Assembly (NCBI GenBank): GCA_000733355.1
Contig: JNVV01000005.1
Coordinates: 402,371 to 466,370 of the forward strand
Length of the DNA: 64,000 bases
DNA from: Falciphora oryzae
Taxonomy: Eukaryota; Ascomycota; Sordariomycetes; Magnaporthales; Magnaporthaceae
Direction of reading: 5' to 3'
The translations under genes were made by a program, and so were the position numbers. A model generated the notes under the pieces. It did no database searches. It saw only the letters and a list, made by a program, of their open reading frames with translations, and was not told the DNA's origin. Of this stretch, positions 11,370-20,791 are shown in pieces. Position 1 is the stretch's first letter. Every line of letters begins with the position of its first letter.

Positions 11370-14300
11370 ATGAAGAGGGAACACAACCATGACAAGGGAA
11401 AGGGGAACGCAGGCGGGACCCCCCTGGCCGATCGTGACGACCTTGATGGCGAGAGTCACATGTATCACTACTACACGCCGCCTCCCAGCGACTCTGGATG
11501 CAGCTCTCCGCCAGCAAAAATCCAAAGGACAGGGTCCAAAGTCACGTCGGCTCTGCGGGCTCTCACAAACAGGAGTGAGTATCTCTATTCACGCTTATGT
11601 TTATATACCGCAGCCGCTTTCGACTTCAGGGCAGAAACTAACTGGGTGGCTTGGCCCCCAATGCAGCCTCGAGCACTTCGGTAATGGTCGAACACCCGTA
11701 CGGCCCGGTGCCGTCTCCTCCCCATCGGGGCCATGTGGCGAAGGCCGTAGCAGCAGGTCAGGACTTTGTCAACAAGGTGTCATCGTCCATATTCAAGTCG
11801 CCTGTGGAGCCGACTGTGGTACACAGGAGCAAGCACAAGTCTAGGCCCTCGATCGTCTCACTTGAAGACAGCTCGATGAGGTATCTAGGCAAGACGAATA
11901 TCGCGGCAACCTCATCAGCAGCCACCTCGACAACCGTATCAGGTCCCCAGACCAGGACAAATACAGAAGCCAACACCGTGTCGAGCACACGAAGCTCGCA
12001 GCCCTTGTCGCCATGCGACTCGACGGGCAAGACGTCACTGGACTCCAAGTTCTCGGGCTCTGCCAAGTCCAAGGATAGAGAAAAGAACGGCAGTGCGCTG
12101 TCGACAGTGATTGTGGAGAGGAGGGACAAGAAGCCGACGGGCAGGGGGCGGGTTCCCCATACGCGCTCCAGCCCCGAGTCCAACAATCTGACCCCGATCC
12201 AGGAGACGGATCTGGACCAGTCCACAGCAACGGTTGTGACGGCCGAGCGGGCAGCGGCAGCCAAGATCTATCTCGAGACATTCTACCACGGTCTTTGGAG
12301 CCAGCCGACGCCTCGGTCGATGCGAAGACGCTTCCTCGAGAGCGATCTATATCGTGCAGCTAAGGAAAAGGCGCTGGCCCCGGGCGAGGGGGATGCCCTG
12401 AGGCTGTCATTCTACCGCGATGAGTCAGACTATCTGCGTGAGATGCGCGTGCTCAAGGCTCAGAGTATGCGCATTCTCAGCTCTGATTCTAGGGGCGCGC
12501 CCCGCGAGTCCGACTACGATGTGCTGAAGATACTAGGGAAAGGCAGCTTTGGGGTGGTGCGTCTGGTTCGGGAGAAGTCTAGAGAAGACGACAGGGTGCA
12601 GCCACGGCAGCGGCGGAGGCAGAAGCCGGTCTACGCCATGAAGGTGATCCGCAAGTCGGCCATGCTTCGGACCTGCCAGGAAGGCCACCTGCGGGCGGAG
12701 CGGGACTTTCTGGTCAGGTCGGAAGGCTCGAGCTGGATCGTGCCGCTGATAGCGGCCTTCCAGGACACGGCGAACCTGTACCTTGTGATGGAGTACATGC
12801 CAGGGGGAGACTTTCTGGGGCTGTTGATTCGGGAGAACGTGCTGCACGAGACGGTGGCGCGCTTCTACGCAGCCGAGATGGTGCTCTGTGTTGAGGCCGC
12901 GCACGCGCTGCAGTGCATTCATCGCGACATCAAGCCCGACAACTTCCTGATTTCGGCGTCGGGCCACCTGCGCATCAGCGACTTCGGGCTCGCCTTTGAC
13001 GGACACTGGTCGCACGACACGGCTTACTTCAACAACCACCGCTACTCGCTCGTAAACCACCTGGGCATCAAGGTCGAGGGCGACGAGCAGGACCAGCGCG
13101 AGGGCCCCAAGGCGCGGCTGAACATGAAGTGGACTACGAGCCTCACGACGGGCATGGAGAAACACGAGCGCCAGCACGCCGGTGGCGAGAACGATGGCGA
13201 GCTTGTAGCGACGTTGACATCGCCTGGGGAGAAGCTCCTGGACTGGCGCAACCGGTGCGGCAACCGCACGTGGGCGACGAGTGTGGTGGGCACGAGCCAG
13301 TACATGGCACCCGAAGTGGTCAAGGGCGAGCACTACGACGGGCGGTGCGACTGGTGGAGCGTGGGCGTGATCCTGTATGAGTGCCTATACGGACACACGC
13401 CGTTCCTGAGCGAAGACGGCAGGCACCAGACCAAGCAGAACATCCTGAACCATCACCAGACCTTTGCGTTCCCGCACCGGCCCAGCGTCTCGCAGCGGTG
13501 CCAGCAACTCATCATGTCGCTCATCACGGACAAGCAGAACCGACTGTGCTCACGCCGCTACATGTTCAAGGACGTGGCGGCCGGATCTCATCCCGCCGCG
13601 GCGTCACCGTCCGGAGTCAACTTCACCAACAGCGGTGGTAGCGGGCATGGAGACCTCGCCGACAGGTTCGTGTTTGCCTACGACGGCGAGGACATCAAGG
13701 CGCACAAGTGGTTCCGCGGCGTGCCGTAGGAGCGGCTGCACACGCTGGAGCCGCCGTTTGTGCCGCAGATCCGCGGGACAGAGGACACACACTACTTTGA
13801 GGACGATGAAGAGCCCATCAGCGACTGGTCATCGACGCAACCGTCGACCGAGGACGGCGGTGTCAATGGGGACGGGGCCGCGGATGCTGCCGGCGGCGGT
13901 GGCGCGGGGAAGGGAGGCGAGAAGCCACGGCTGCCGGCGCTGACGCGGCAGCAGGCGCGCGAGGCCGAGATGACGGTGTACCTGCGCAGGTTCCGGAGCA
14001 GCATCCAGCGCATGGCGCGGCAGTGGGTGGCGCTGCCCTACGACTCGCTGCGGCTGCGCAACATCGACTATGCCATCGAACAGCTGCCGGGCCTGACGCC
14101 CGACGAGCGCGAGGGCCTCCGGGGGTTCGTGCGCTGCTACGGGCGCAAGGAGAGGAAGCGGCCGCGCGACAAGCTGCTGAGGGACCGCGTGACCAAGGGC
14201 GTAGTGCTCGAGCTGCGCAAGCGCAACGCGTTTTTGGGCTACACGTGGCGCCGCAGACGGGCCGGCGCGCACGACGCGCAGAGGGCGGCCTTGAATGCCG

Positions 14301-14422
14301 CGACTGCTGCTGCTGTCGCTGCCCGTGGTGCCGAGGCGGGGAGGGCGGCGGGGGTGACGGACATTGGTTCAGACGGATTCGTTGCTATGAAGGCGCTGCA
14401 CCACCGGGGAAAGATGTACTGA
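11370..14422 (+). CDS. AGC-family, NDR-like serine/threonine kinase interrupted by one in-frame TAG
   Basis: Two exons, 11370-11574 and 11667-14422, joined by a GTGAGT...CAG intron; about 986 residues if the internal stop is read through. A low-complexity N-terminus is followed by an NDR-type segment with YLREMRVLKAQSMRI, then the kinase domain. Its features are glycine loop GKGSFGVV (near residue 358), YAMKVI lysine, HRDIKPDN (near 487), DFG (near 507) and GTSQYMAPEVV (near 610). The roughly 100-residue insert between DFG and APE is typical of NDR/LATS kinases. The frame meets TAG at 13727-13729 within FRGVP-stop-ERLHTLEPPFVP. Relatives have Trp at this place as I recall them (PWERL), so one G-to-A change from TGG explains it. 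Downstream the same frame stays open for 231 codons, with the AGC tail (PPFVP, EEPISDW) and a conserved-looking RKRNAFLGYTW end. Either the protein is truncated after the kinase core, the stop is an error, or it is read through. The exact fungal orthologue is not identified. Confidence 0.85.
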
Positions 14423-14840
14423 GAGGCAGAGTCGTGCTGAGANNNNNNNNNNNNNNNNNNNNNNNNNNNNNNNNNNNNNNNNNNNNNNNNNNNNNNNNNN
14501 NNNNNNNNNNNNNNNNNNNNNNNNNNNNNNNNNNNGAGGCAACATGGTCGAGGGGAGGCGTTTTGATGTGGGATTGTAGTGGTGTGCGTTGCGGCTGGAG
14601 TGTCACAAAAGGATGAAGGCAGCAAACCGAGTGTTAAGTGGAACATAATTACAATATATATCATTACTATGGTTCTTCGGGGCTCTTGCTTCCTTGCGCA
14701 GTGGTATCATTGGTTTAATATACAACAGAAGGTGGAAAATGCAGAAATTGCATTGCCAGAAAAATGAGACAAAAAGAGAACAAAACAACAGAGTGACATG
14801 GAAAACAAACACCATGACAGACACTCCTTCAGCAGACAGC
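14423..14840. other. convergent intergenic spacer with assembly gap
   Basis: It contains the 93-base N run and the 3' flanks of the kinase (plus) and ISC1 (minus). No gene is seen. Confidence 0.8.
14443..14535. other. assembly gap (N run)
   Basis: 93 consecutive N. It starts about 20 bases past the kinase stop codon, so the kinase C-terminus is complete. Confidence 1.
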
Positions 14841-16934
14841 TCACCAGGCTTTGCCGATGGCAGAAGGGGTAGTAAAGGTGGACACGGCAAAGCTCTGCTG
14901 CGTCAGCCTGCTCGTCGCAACAGCGGCCGACATGGCGGCGGTGGCGACGGCAGCAGCCCTGGCGTTGGCCACCTCCCACTCGAACTCCCTCAGGGCCCTG
15001 AGCTCCGAGGGGATGAAGAGGAATGCGACAAGGCCCTCGACGGTGCCGAGACAGAGGCCCAGGCCGCCGACGAGGACCAGGACGAAGGAGACGTAGGGCA
15101 TGTTCTCTGTCGGCACGAACCAGACGGCGATGAGGCAGCCGACCCACAGCAGGACGCCCATGACGAAGCGCACGGTGCGCCAGAACATGGAGATCTCCTC
15201 GCGCTCGAAGCAGGCGTCGGCCAGCTGCAGCAGCTCGTCGTAGTCGTGCGTTGCCGCTCGTTGGTTCTGCTGCCGTTGGCCTCCCGACGTGTTGGCAGCA
15301 GCCACGGTTGTTGCTCCCGCGTTGTCATCCTCGGCCCCTACTGGCCCGCTCGCTGTCCTGGCGTGGCCTGGTGCTTCGGCAGAAAGGTGGCCGCCCACGG
15401 AGGATTCCGGGCCGGCGGCCGCTTGGCCGGGAGAGTTGATGGATGGCCTGGGCGGCTGCTCACCGTCGCCCTCGACGGACTCGATGATTGATGGAGCGGG
15501 GCTCTGGAGATATGTGCCACGGGTGACGCGTATTGTGCGGCTGTCGTCCATGTCGCTGATCGAGGGGGCGCCGCCGCCGCCTCTCATGCGCGACTTCATT
15601 CCCGCAATGGAGAAGAACCCGGACCCGCGCCTGGAGACCGACTTCTCGGGCGAGAGAGCGGGGCCGGCATGTGGTGACGACGCTGAGAGCGCCAGGGCCG
15701 CCTCGCTGTTCCTGAAGTTGAAGCCGTGGTCTGCGCCAGCGCCAAAGGCACCGCCGCCCAGCATGCTCTTCCGATTCCTCGGCCCGGTCCCGTCGTCGGC
15801 CGGGGTGCTGGGCCGGAACTCGAGAGTGACGTCGACCGAGAAGTGGTCGCTGAGCGAGCAGCCCAGGACGCGGTGGCGGGCGACCATGCCGACGGCGGCA
15901 GACCGGACCCCCCACTCGCCGCCCAGCAGGTCCCTGTCTCCGGTCCCGGCAAAGACGTAGTCTATCCTACGGGCTTTCGCGTCCGGACAGCTGGGGTGAA
16001 TGCCCGGGTCCTCCTCCCAGGCGGCCACGGCACGTGGCCGCTCGATGTCCAGGTTGCTGGTGGTGGCGCGCAGGTCGCTCACCTCGACGAGGCTCATGTG
16101 GCGGCTCGTCTTGCGCGTCAGCACCTTTTTCCTGGTCGCGCCGCTGCCGCCGGACTCGGTCACGCGCGGCGGGGCGCCCAGGCGGCGCTGGCGGGAGCGG
16201 CTCCAGCCCCACGTGTTGTAGGCGCTGTCCGAGGTGACGCCGTTGACGTTGAGGTTGTGGTCGGCGGTCGGGATGGAGCGGTTGTTGTTGCCGTTGCTGG
16301 TCTCGTCACCGTGCACGGCCTGCCATGCGTCCATCACGGGGGCCTCGGAAAGAACAAGGCGATGGGGCAGCGACTGCGGAGGCGCGTTGAGGTCGCCCAG
16401 GCCAACGACGAGGTGGCCACGGTCGGCGGCGGCGCGTAGCAACTTGGCGAAGTGCCATGCCTGGGCGGCGCGGTGAGGCGCGTAGTGGTCATGGGCGGGT
16501 TCGCTATATGCAGCGTGGGTATGCGTGTTGAAAACCTCGACGATGTGGTGGCGCGCCGGTCCGTAGCGGATGCGGGCGCAGGCAATGCCCTTTGCAGCGA
16601 ACCAGTCGCCCTTTGTGACAGCGGTCGGGCGGCCGTTTAGGGGAAAAGGGTGCAGGCTCGTGTCCTCGATGGGCCAGCGTGACAGGATGACGAGGCCGGA
16701 GCCCACAACGCCACCGTGGAACAGCTTGCCATACGGAAGGACGGCACGGGTCTCGAGGCGGATGCTCTCGTAGTCGGTCTCGCTCCAGACCTCCTGCAGG
16801 GCCACGATGGCGGGCGCGGCGATGGCGAGGCGGCGCCCGATCTCGGCCATTCGCTGGGTCCTCCACTTGGAGACGTAGCGGAGGCCCCAGCAGTTGAGCG
16901 TGACGATGCTGATTTCGGTTGGGAGCTCGTCCAT
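14841..16934 (-). CDS. ISC1: inositol phosphosphingolipid phospholipase C (neutral sphingomyelinase family)
   Basis: Single exon, 697 residues. The endonuclease/exonuclease/phosphatase fold is clear: VTLNCWGLRY at the start, ALQEVWSETD with the Mg2+-binding Glu at residue 48, FNTHTHA, VVGLGDLNAPPQSL (Asp181, Asn183), RRIDYVFAG, and CSLSDHFSVDV carrying the catalytic Asp-His. Two hydrophobic helices near the C-terminus (VMGVLLWVGCLIAVWF and VSFVLVLVGGLGLCLG) match the membrane anchor of Isc1. The family cleaves inositol phosphosphingolipids to ceramides at ER and mitochondrial membranes. Between the catalytic part and the helices there is a Ser/Pro/Gly-rich linker of about 170 residues, plus an Arg-rich insertion around residues 245-300. 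Both are common in filamentous fungi. The start is an ATG with nothing in frame upstream. Confidence 0.94.
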   Translation of the reverse strand: MDELPTEISIVTLNCWGLRYVSKWRTQRMAEIGRRLAIAAPAIVALQEVWSETDYESIRLETRAVLPYGKLFHGGVVGSGLVILSRWPIEDTSLHPFPLNGRPTAVTKGDWFAAKGIACARIRYGPARHHIVEVFNTHTHAAYSEPAHDHYAPHRAAQAWHFAKLLRAAADRGHLVVGLGDLNAPPQSLPHRLVLSEAPVMDAWQAVHGDETSNGNNNRSIPTADHNLNVNGVTSDSAYNTWGWSRSRQRRLGAPPRVTESGGSGATRKKVLTRKTSRHMSLVEVSDLRATTSNLDIERPRAVAAWEEDPGIHPSCPDAKARRIDYVFAGTGDRDLLGGEWGVRSAAVGMVARHRVLGCSLSDHFSVDVTLEFRPSTPADDGTGPRNRKSMLGGGAFGAGADHGFNFRNSEAALALSASSPHAGPALSPEKSVSRRGSGFFSIAGMKSRMRGGGGAPSISDMDDSRTIRVTRGTYLQSPAPSIIESVEGDGEQPPRPSINSPGQAAAGPESSVGGHLSAEAPGHARTASGPVGAEDDNAGATTVAAANTSGGQRQQNQRAATHDYDELLQLADACFEREEISMFWRTVRFVMGVLLWVGCLIAVWFVPTENMPYVSFVLVLVGGLGLCLGTVEGLVAFLFIPSELRALREFEWEVANARAAAVATAAMSAAVATSRLTQQSFAVSTFTTPSAIGKAW

Positions 16935-18128
16935 CTTGTCTGTGTGCTCGTGCTCGTGCTCGCTTTAGGTCTGTGGCGGTTGCGGGAGCACGTACACGGA
17001 CACGCACCAGCTGCCTGCCTACTTCCCGACGAACTAAAAAGCCCGCGCCGCCAGTGGCTAAGTCGAGAGGCAGTTGATGGTGGGTGTGTGGTGGTGGTGT
17101 GGGAGGGTGAAGGTGGGAGGAGCAAAAGTGAAGCAGCCAAGAACAAACAAAAAGATGGAGAGACAGCCAGCACACACACAGACATACCCGGCAGGCAGCC
17201 GAACCCCTTAACTCGGATCAGGAACCATACCCAAGAGAAGGATTCGGATCCAGGACCCCTTGCCGGCAGCCACGGCGACAGACCTGACAGGCCTGACAGG
17301 GCTCCCAGGAATACGGGGGAGCACGCACCTTCCTGGTGAGGAAAAGCGAGGACTAGCGAAGAAAAATGCAACAAGCCCCCGTCTCTCCTGAACGGGCGGT
17401 GGCAGCCCGGCACATGTTGGTTCGTCCGGTTCACATGGGTGACGGATACGCAATCAGTTGGGGGTAAACAAACCAAAACATGGCAAGCCGGCGAGAGAAC
17501 AAAGGAAAAAAAAAAAAAAAAAGCCAATCACGACATCAAATCGGAATTAAATGCAACGCTGAACATCGCATCTGTCCTACGTCAACTCCACTTGACCGGC
17601 GGTTTGGGTGGAGTCCCGCAAATTACGCTTCTTGCAGCTTCGCCATTCAGCAGCTATCCCTGCATTTTCCCGAGCTGCGAACGCGCCCCAGCACCATCAT
17701 CACACACGTGGGCCCCACACCAGCAGACCGCAATCACCTCCACTGCAGCCCAGTCCCAGCTCCTGCAGCGCTCAGACCCTGCCCTAACCGAGTGACATGG
17801 GCCTGGAAGCGTGGGAAGCTTGTCTGCCGACCGCCCTGGCAGAAATCAATCCTCCGACGCGTGTTCTGACACCACAGCCAGAGGCCCACGCGACTGAATG
17901 CCTGCCTCTGCCGACCTGCTTGCCGACCGACCGACCGTTTTTGCCATGCCGACGTGACATGGCGTAGCAGCCTCCGAAGCACTTGTGTAGGAGCCGGCAG
18001 AAGCCGACAAAAGCCGGCCTACCGAGGGGCTGTTTGGTGTGACGCCTGGTGTGACGTTTCTCTCCTGTGCAAAAGCAGTTCGGGCAGCTCACAACCGAGA
18101 AGGCTCTTTTATATCCTAAACCACCGCC
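16935..18128. other. divergent promoter region between ISC1 and SWD3
   Basis: About 1.2 kb shared by the two divergent genes. A poly-A run lies at about 17508-17522, and short GT/CA-rich stretches occur. No gene or RNA is recognised. Confidence 0.65.
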
Positions 18129-18549
18129 ATGGCGGGCCCGGCCGCCGCCACCCCCGCCGCGGAGCCCCCATCCAAGCGCCGCAGGGTTCTGCGCGATGGC
18201 AAACAGCAGCCGCACGACGACGACGCCCGCTCCTCGCCCGACCCCCTCGCCCAAGACGACGATGCCTTCACCCCGCGCAGGCTGTCGATTCGAAACCCAA
18301 GACCGCCGCCCACCCACGACAAGAATGGCACCCCGTCCGGCACCTCTGCGCCGCCCTCCAGGACCCGATCACCCCGCTCGTCGCCCTCGCCCCTGAGATC
18401 CGCCCGGCCGGCATCGAGGTCCGGATCCGGGTCGAGATCCCGACGCCTATCCCTGTCGAGGTCCCGCTCCCGCTCCCGCTCGCCGCACTCAAGATCTCCA
18501 TCATCGACACCCGACCGCCGCTCGCAGTCGAGGTCGAGGTCGAGGTCGA

Positions 18550-18580
<31 letters not shown>

Positions 18581-20334
18581 ATCTAGGCGTGCACGGAACC
18601 GCTCCTCCGGCTCTCCGTCACGATCACACTCCCGCTCGCCAACGCGCTTTCCAACGTCGCGCTCCCGCTCCCACTCGGGGTCGCCATCTCCCTATAGGTC
18701 CCGCTCCGGATCCAGCTCCCGCTCTCCTTATCGCTCTCCGCTGGACGGGGACGATCTCCAGGCCCACCTATTGCAGCAGCAGCAACAGCAGAAGCCGCGG
18801 AAGCCCGAGCCGGTGCGGGTCAAGGTCCGGTACCGCCGGAGGCTCGAGCTTAGGGGCCATATGCAACCGATCTCCCAGGTGCGCATCTCACCCGATGGTC
18901 GCTGGATCGCCTCGGCATCAGCTGACGGCACCGCCCGCGTGTGGGACGCCGCATCGGGCGCCCATATCGACACTCTCGTCGGCCACATGGCCGGCGTCTC
19001 GTGCCTTGCCTGGAGTCCGGACTCGGGCACCCTCGCCACGGGGTCCGACGACAAGGCTATCCGCCTGTGGGACCGCATCACCGCCGAGCCTGCCCACGGC
19101 GTCGACGTCGATGAGGACGAGGACGAAGACGAGGAGGACGCCGGACGTGGCCGGTCACGTGCCGCCAACGGCGCCAGGAGGAAGGAAACCAGCACCGGAC
19201 CCGCCGCCGCCGCTGCCGGCGCTCGTGGCTCCCGGCGCCCGCTGCTGGGTCACCATAACTACGTCTACTGCCTTGCCTTTTCACCAAAGGGGAACATACT
19301 CGCCAGCGGGAGCTACGACGAGGCCGTGTTCCTCTGGGATGTCAGGGCTGGGCGCCTCATGCGCAGCCTGCCCGCCCACAGCGACCCCGTTAGCGGCATT
19401 GACTTTTGTCGTGATGGAACCCTCGTCGTCAGCTGCTCCACTGATGGGCTCATGTACGTTATATATAACCTTTCCCCTACATGTCTCAAACTTGTCCAGT
19501 TCCAACCAGGGACTAATGTGCTACAACCACAGCCGCATTTGGGATACATCGACAGGTCAATGTCTTCGCACGCTCGTGCACGAGGACAACCCGGCCGTCA
19601 CAAGCGTGTGCTTCTCGCCCAACGGACGCTACGTTCTGGCTTTCAATCTTGACAGCTGCATCCGCCTCTGGGACTATATAACCCAACCCTCGACTGTCAA
19701 AAAGACGTATCAGGGTCACCTGAACAAGGGCTTTAGTATCGGCGGCTGCTTCGGCGTTGTTAAAAAGGATGACGATAACGCCGATGAAAACGACGAGGAA
19801 CCAAACGACGGACCCGATTTGATCGACGGGGGAGAAGGCGAGGACGATGACGATGACGTCGATGTCCTGAGAAACGAAGACGACGCCGACAGCCAGCTGG
19901 GCCTGCGCCGCCGCCTGGACCGGAGACAGCGGCGGGGGTCGCCGAGGCAGCAGGTTTTCGTGGCCAGCGCGAGCGAGGACGGCGACGTGCTGCTCTGGGA
20001 CGTCCGGAGCAAGGAGGTCGTTCAACGCATCGCCGCCGCACACGACGGCGTCTGCTTCTGGGTCGATATTGTCGGCGATACCATGGTCAGCGCCGGCAAG
20101 GACGGCCGCATCGTTGTCTACCGCAACGCGAGGGCTGCGAGGCAGCAGAAGCCCGCCGCCGCCGCCACCCAGCAAGCCGGGGAGGCGGCTGGGAATCAGC
20201 AGGAAGACCAGACCGTGACTAATGGCGCAAACAACAGTGACACGGAGCAAGGGGTCGACGACGGTGCCATGGAAATCGACGACGCGGACATCCAGGCTGC
20301 GCTGGCCGAAGAAGCCGAGGCCGTCGCCGCATGA
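18129..20334 (+). CDS. SWD3: COMPASS (Set1C) WD40 subunit Swd3/WDR5 homologue with RS-rich N-terminus
   Basis: Two exons, 18129-19453 and 19533-20334, give 708 residues. The intron (GTACGT...CAG) splits STDGLIRIWDTSTGQC. The propeller starts near residue 235. Its segments (LELRGHMQPISQVRISPDG, GHHNYVYCLAFSPKGN, LPAHSDPVSGIDF, SVCFSPNGRYVLAFNLD) track WDR5/Swd3, the histone-H3-binding scaffold of the H3K4 methyltransferase complex. Canonical Swd3/WDR5 is about 315-335 residues. This one adds an N-terminal Ser-Arg domain (about residues 76-204, encoded partly by a GGTCRA hexanucleotide repeat), a Gln run, an Asp/Glu insert after the second repeat, and an acidic insert before the last blades. 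The RS region resembles SR splicing proteins, and what it binds is unknown. It is divergent from ISC1. Confidence 0.9.
18527..18582 (+). repeat. GGTCGA/GGTCAA hexanucleotide tandem repeat
   Basis: About nine near-identical six-base units within the SWD3 coding sequence, encoding the purest part of the Arg-Ser dipeptide tract. Such repeats are prone to slippage, so the tract length may vary between strains. Confidence 0.85.
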
Positions 20335-20791
20335 GATACTTGGTCATGATCTACGTGGGGGAGACGATGACTCGTATCAGCAATAGCATAGCGTCAACTC
20401 ATATTTGGAGTCTAATACACCGATAATATCCATCGTAATAACCCCTGTAACGAATGAAAGCGAAGCCAAGGAACGTCGTTTCCGTGCACCGAAAAGCCCC
20501 TGTCTATGCCGATAACCCGCCTTGTCTTCGTCAGTATATCATGTGCGAGCAGTAATAGGGGACGAGCTTGTTCGTTCTATCATCCGCCAGGGTATGTGCA
20601 GATCACACTTCTACTTGCCCATCTGTCCCGTGCCGTGTAGTACTGTACCACCGTCGCGTGTAGATGAGATGTTATATAGCATAGCCCAAAAGAAATCACA
20701 ATCATCGCGCAAAAGAGGAGGAGGAAAAAAAAGATAAAACATGACATGACGGGATCACCGGGGGCGGGCAGAGAGAGACAGGGTTAGACGG
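20335..20791. other. convergent spacer between SWD3 and UBR1
   Basis: Both genes end here. AT-rich stretches and A-runs (about 20725-20735) fit polyadenylation regions. No gene is seen. Confidence 0.75.

Noticed and set aside
13660..13729. A mini-intron ending in CCGTAG that would remove the kinase stop
   Set aside because: Any such intron would also delete the conserved KAHKWFRGVP segment, and no good donor or branch site is present.
18440..18600. Regular repeat in SWD3 considered as a CRISPR-like array
   Set aside because: Units are six bases without spacers, in frame, and code for Arg-Ser. The genome is eukaryotic.
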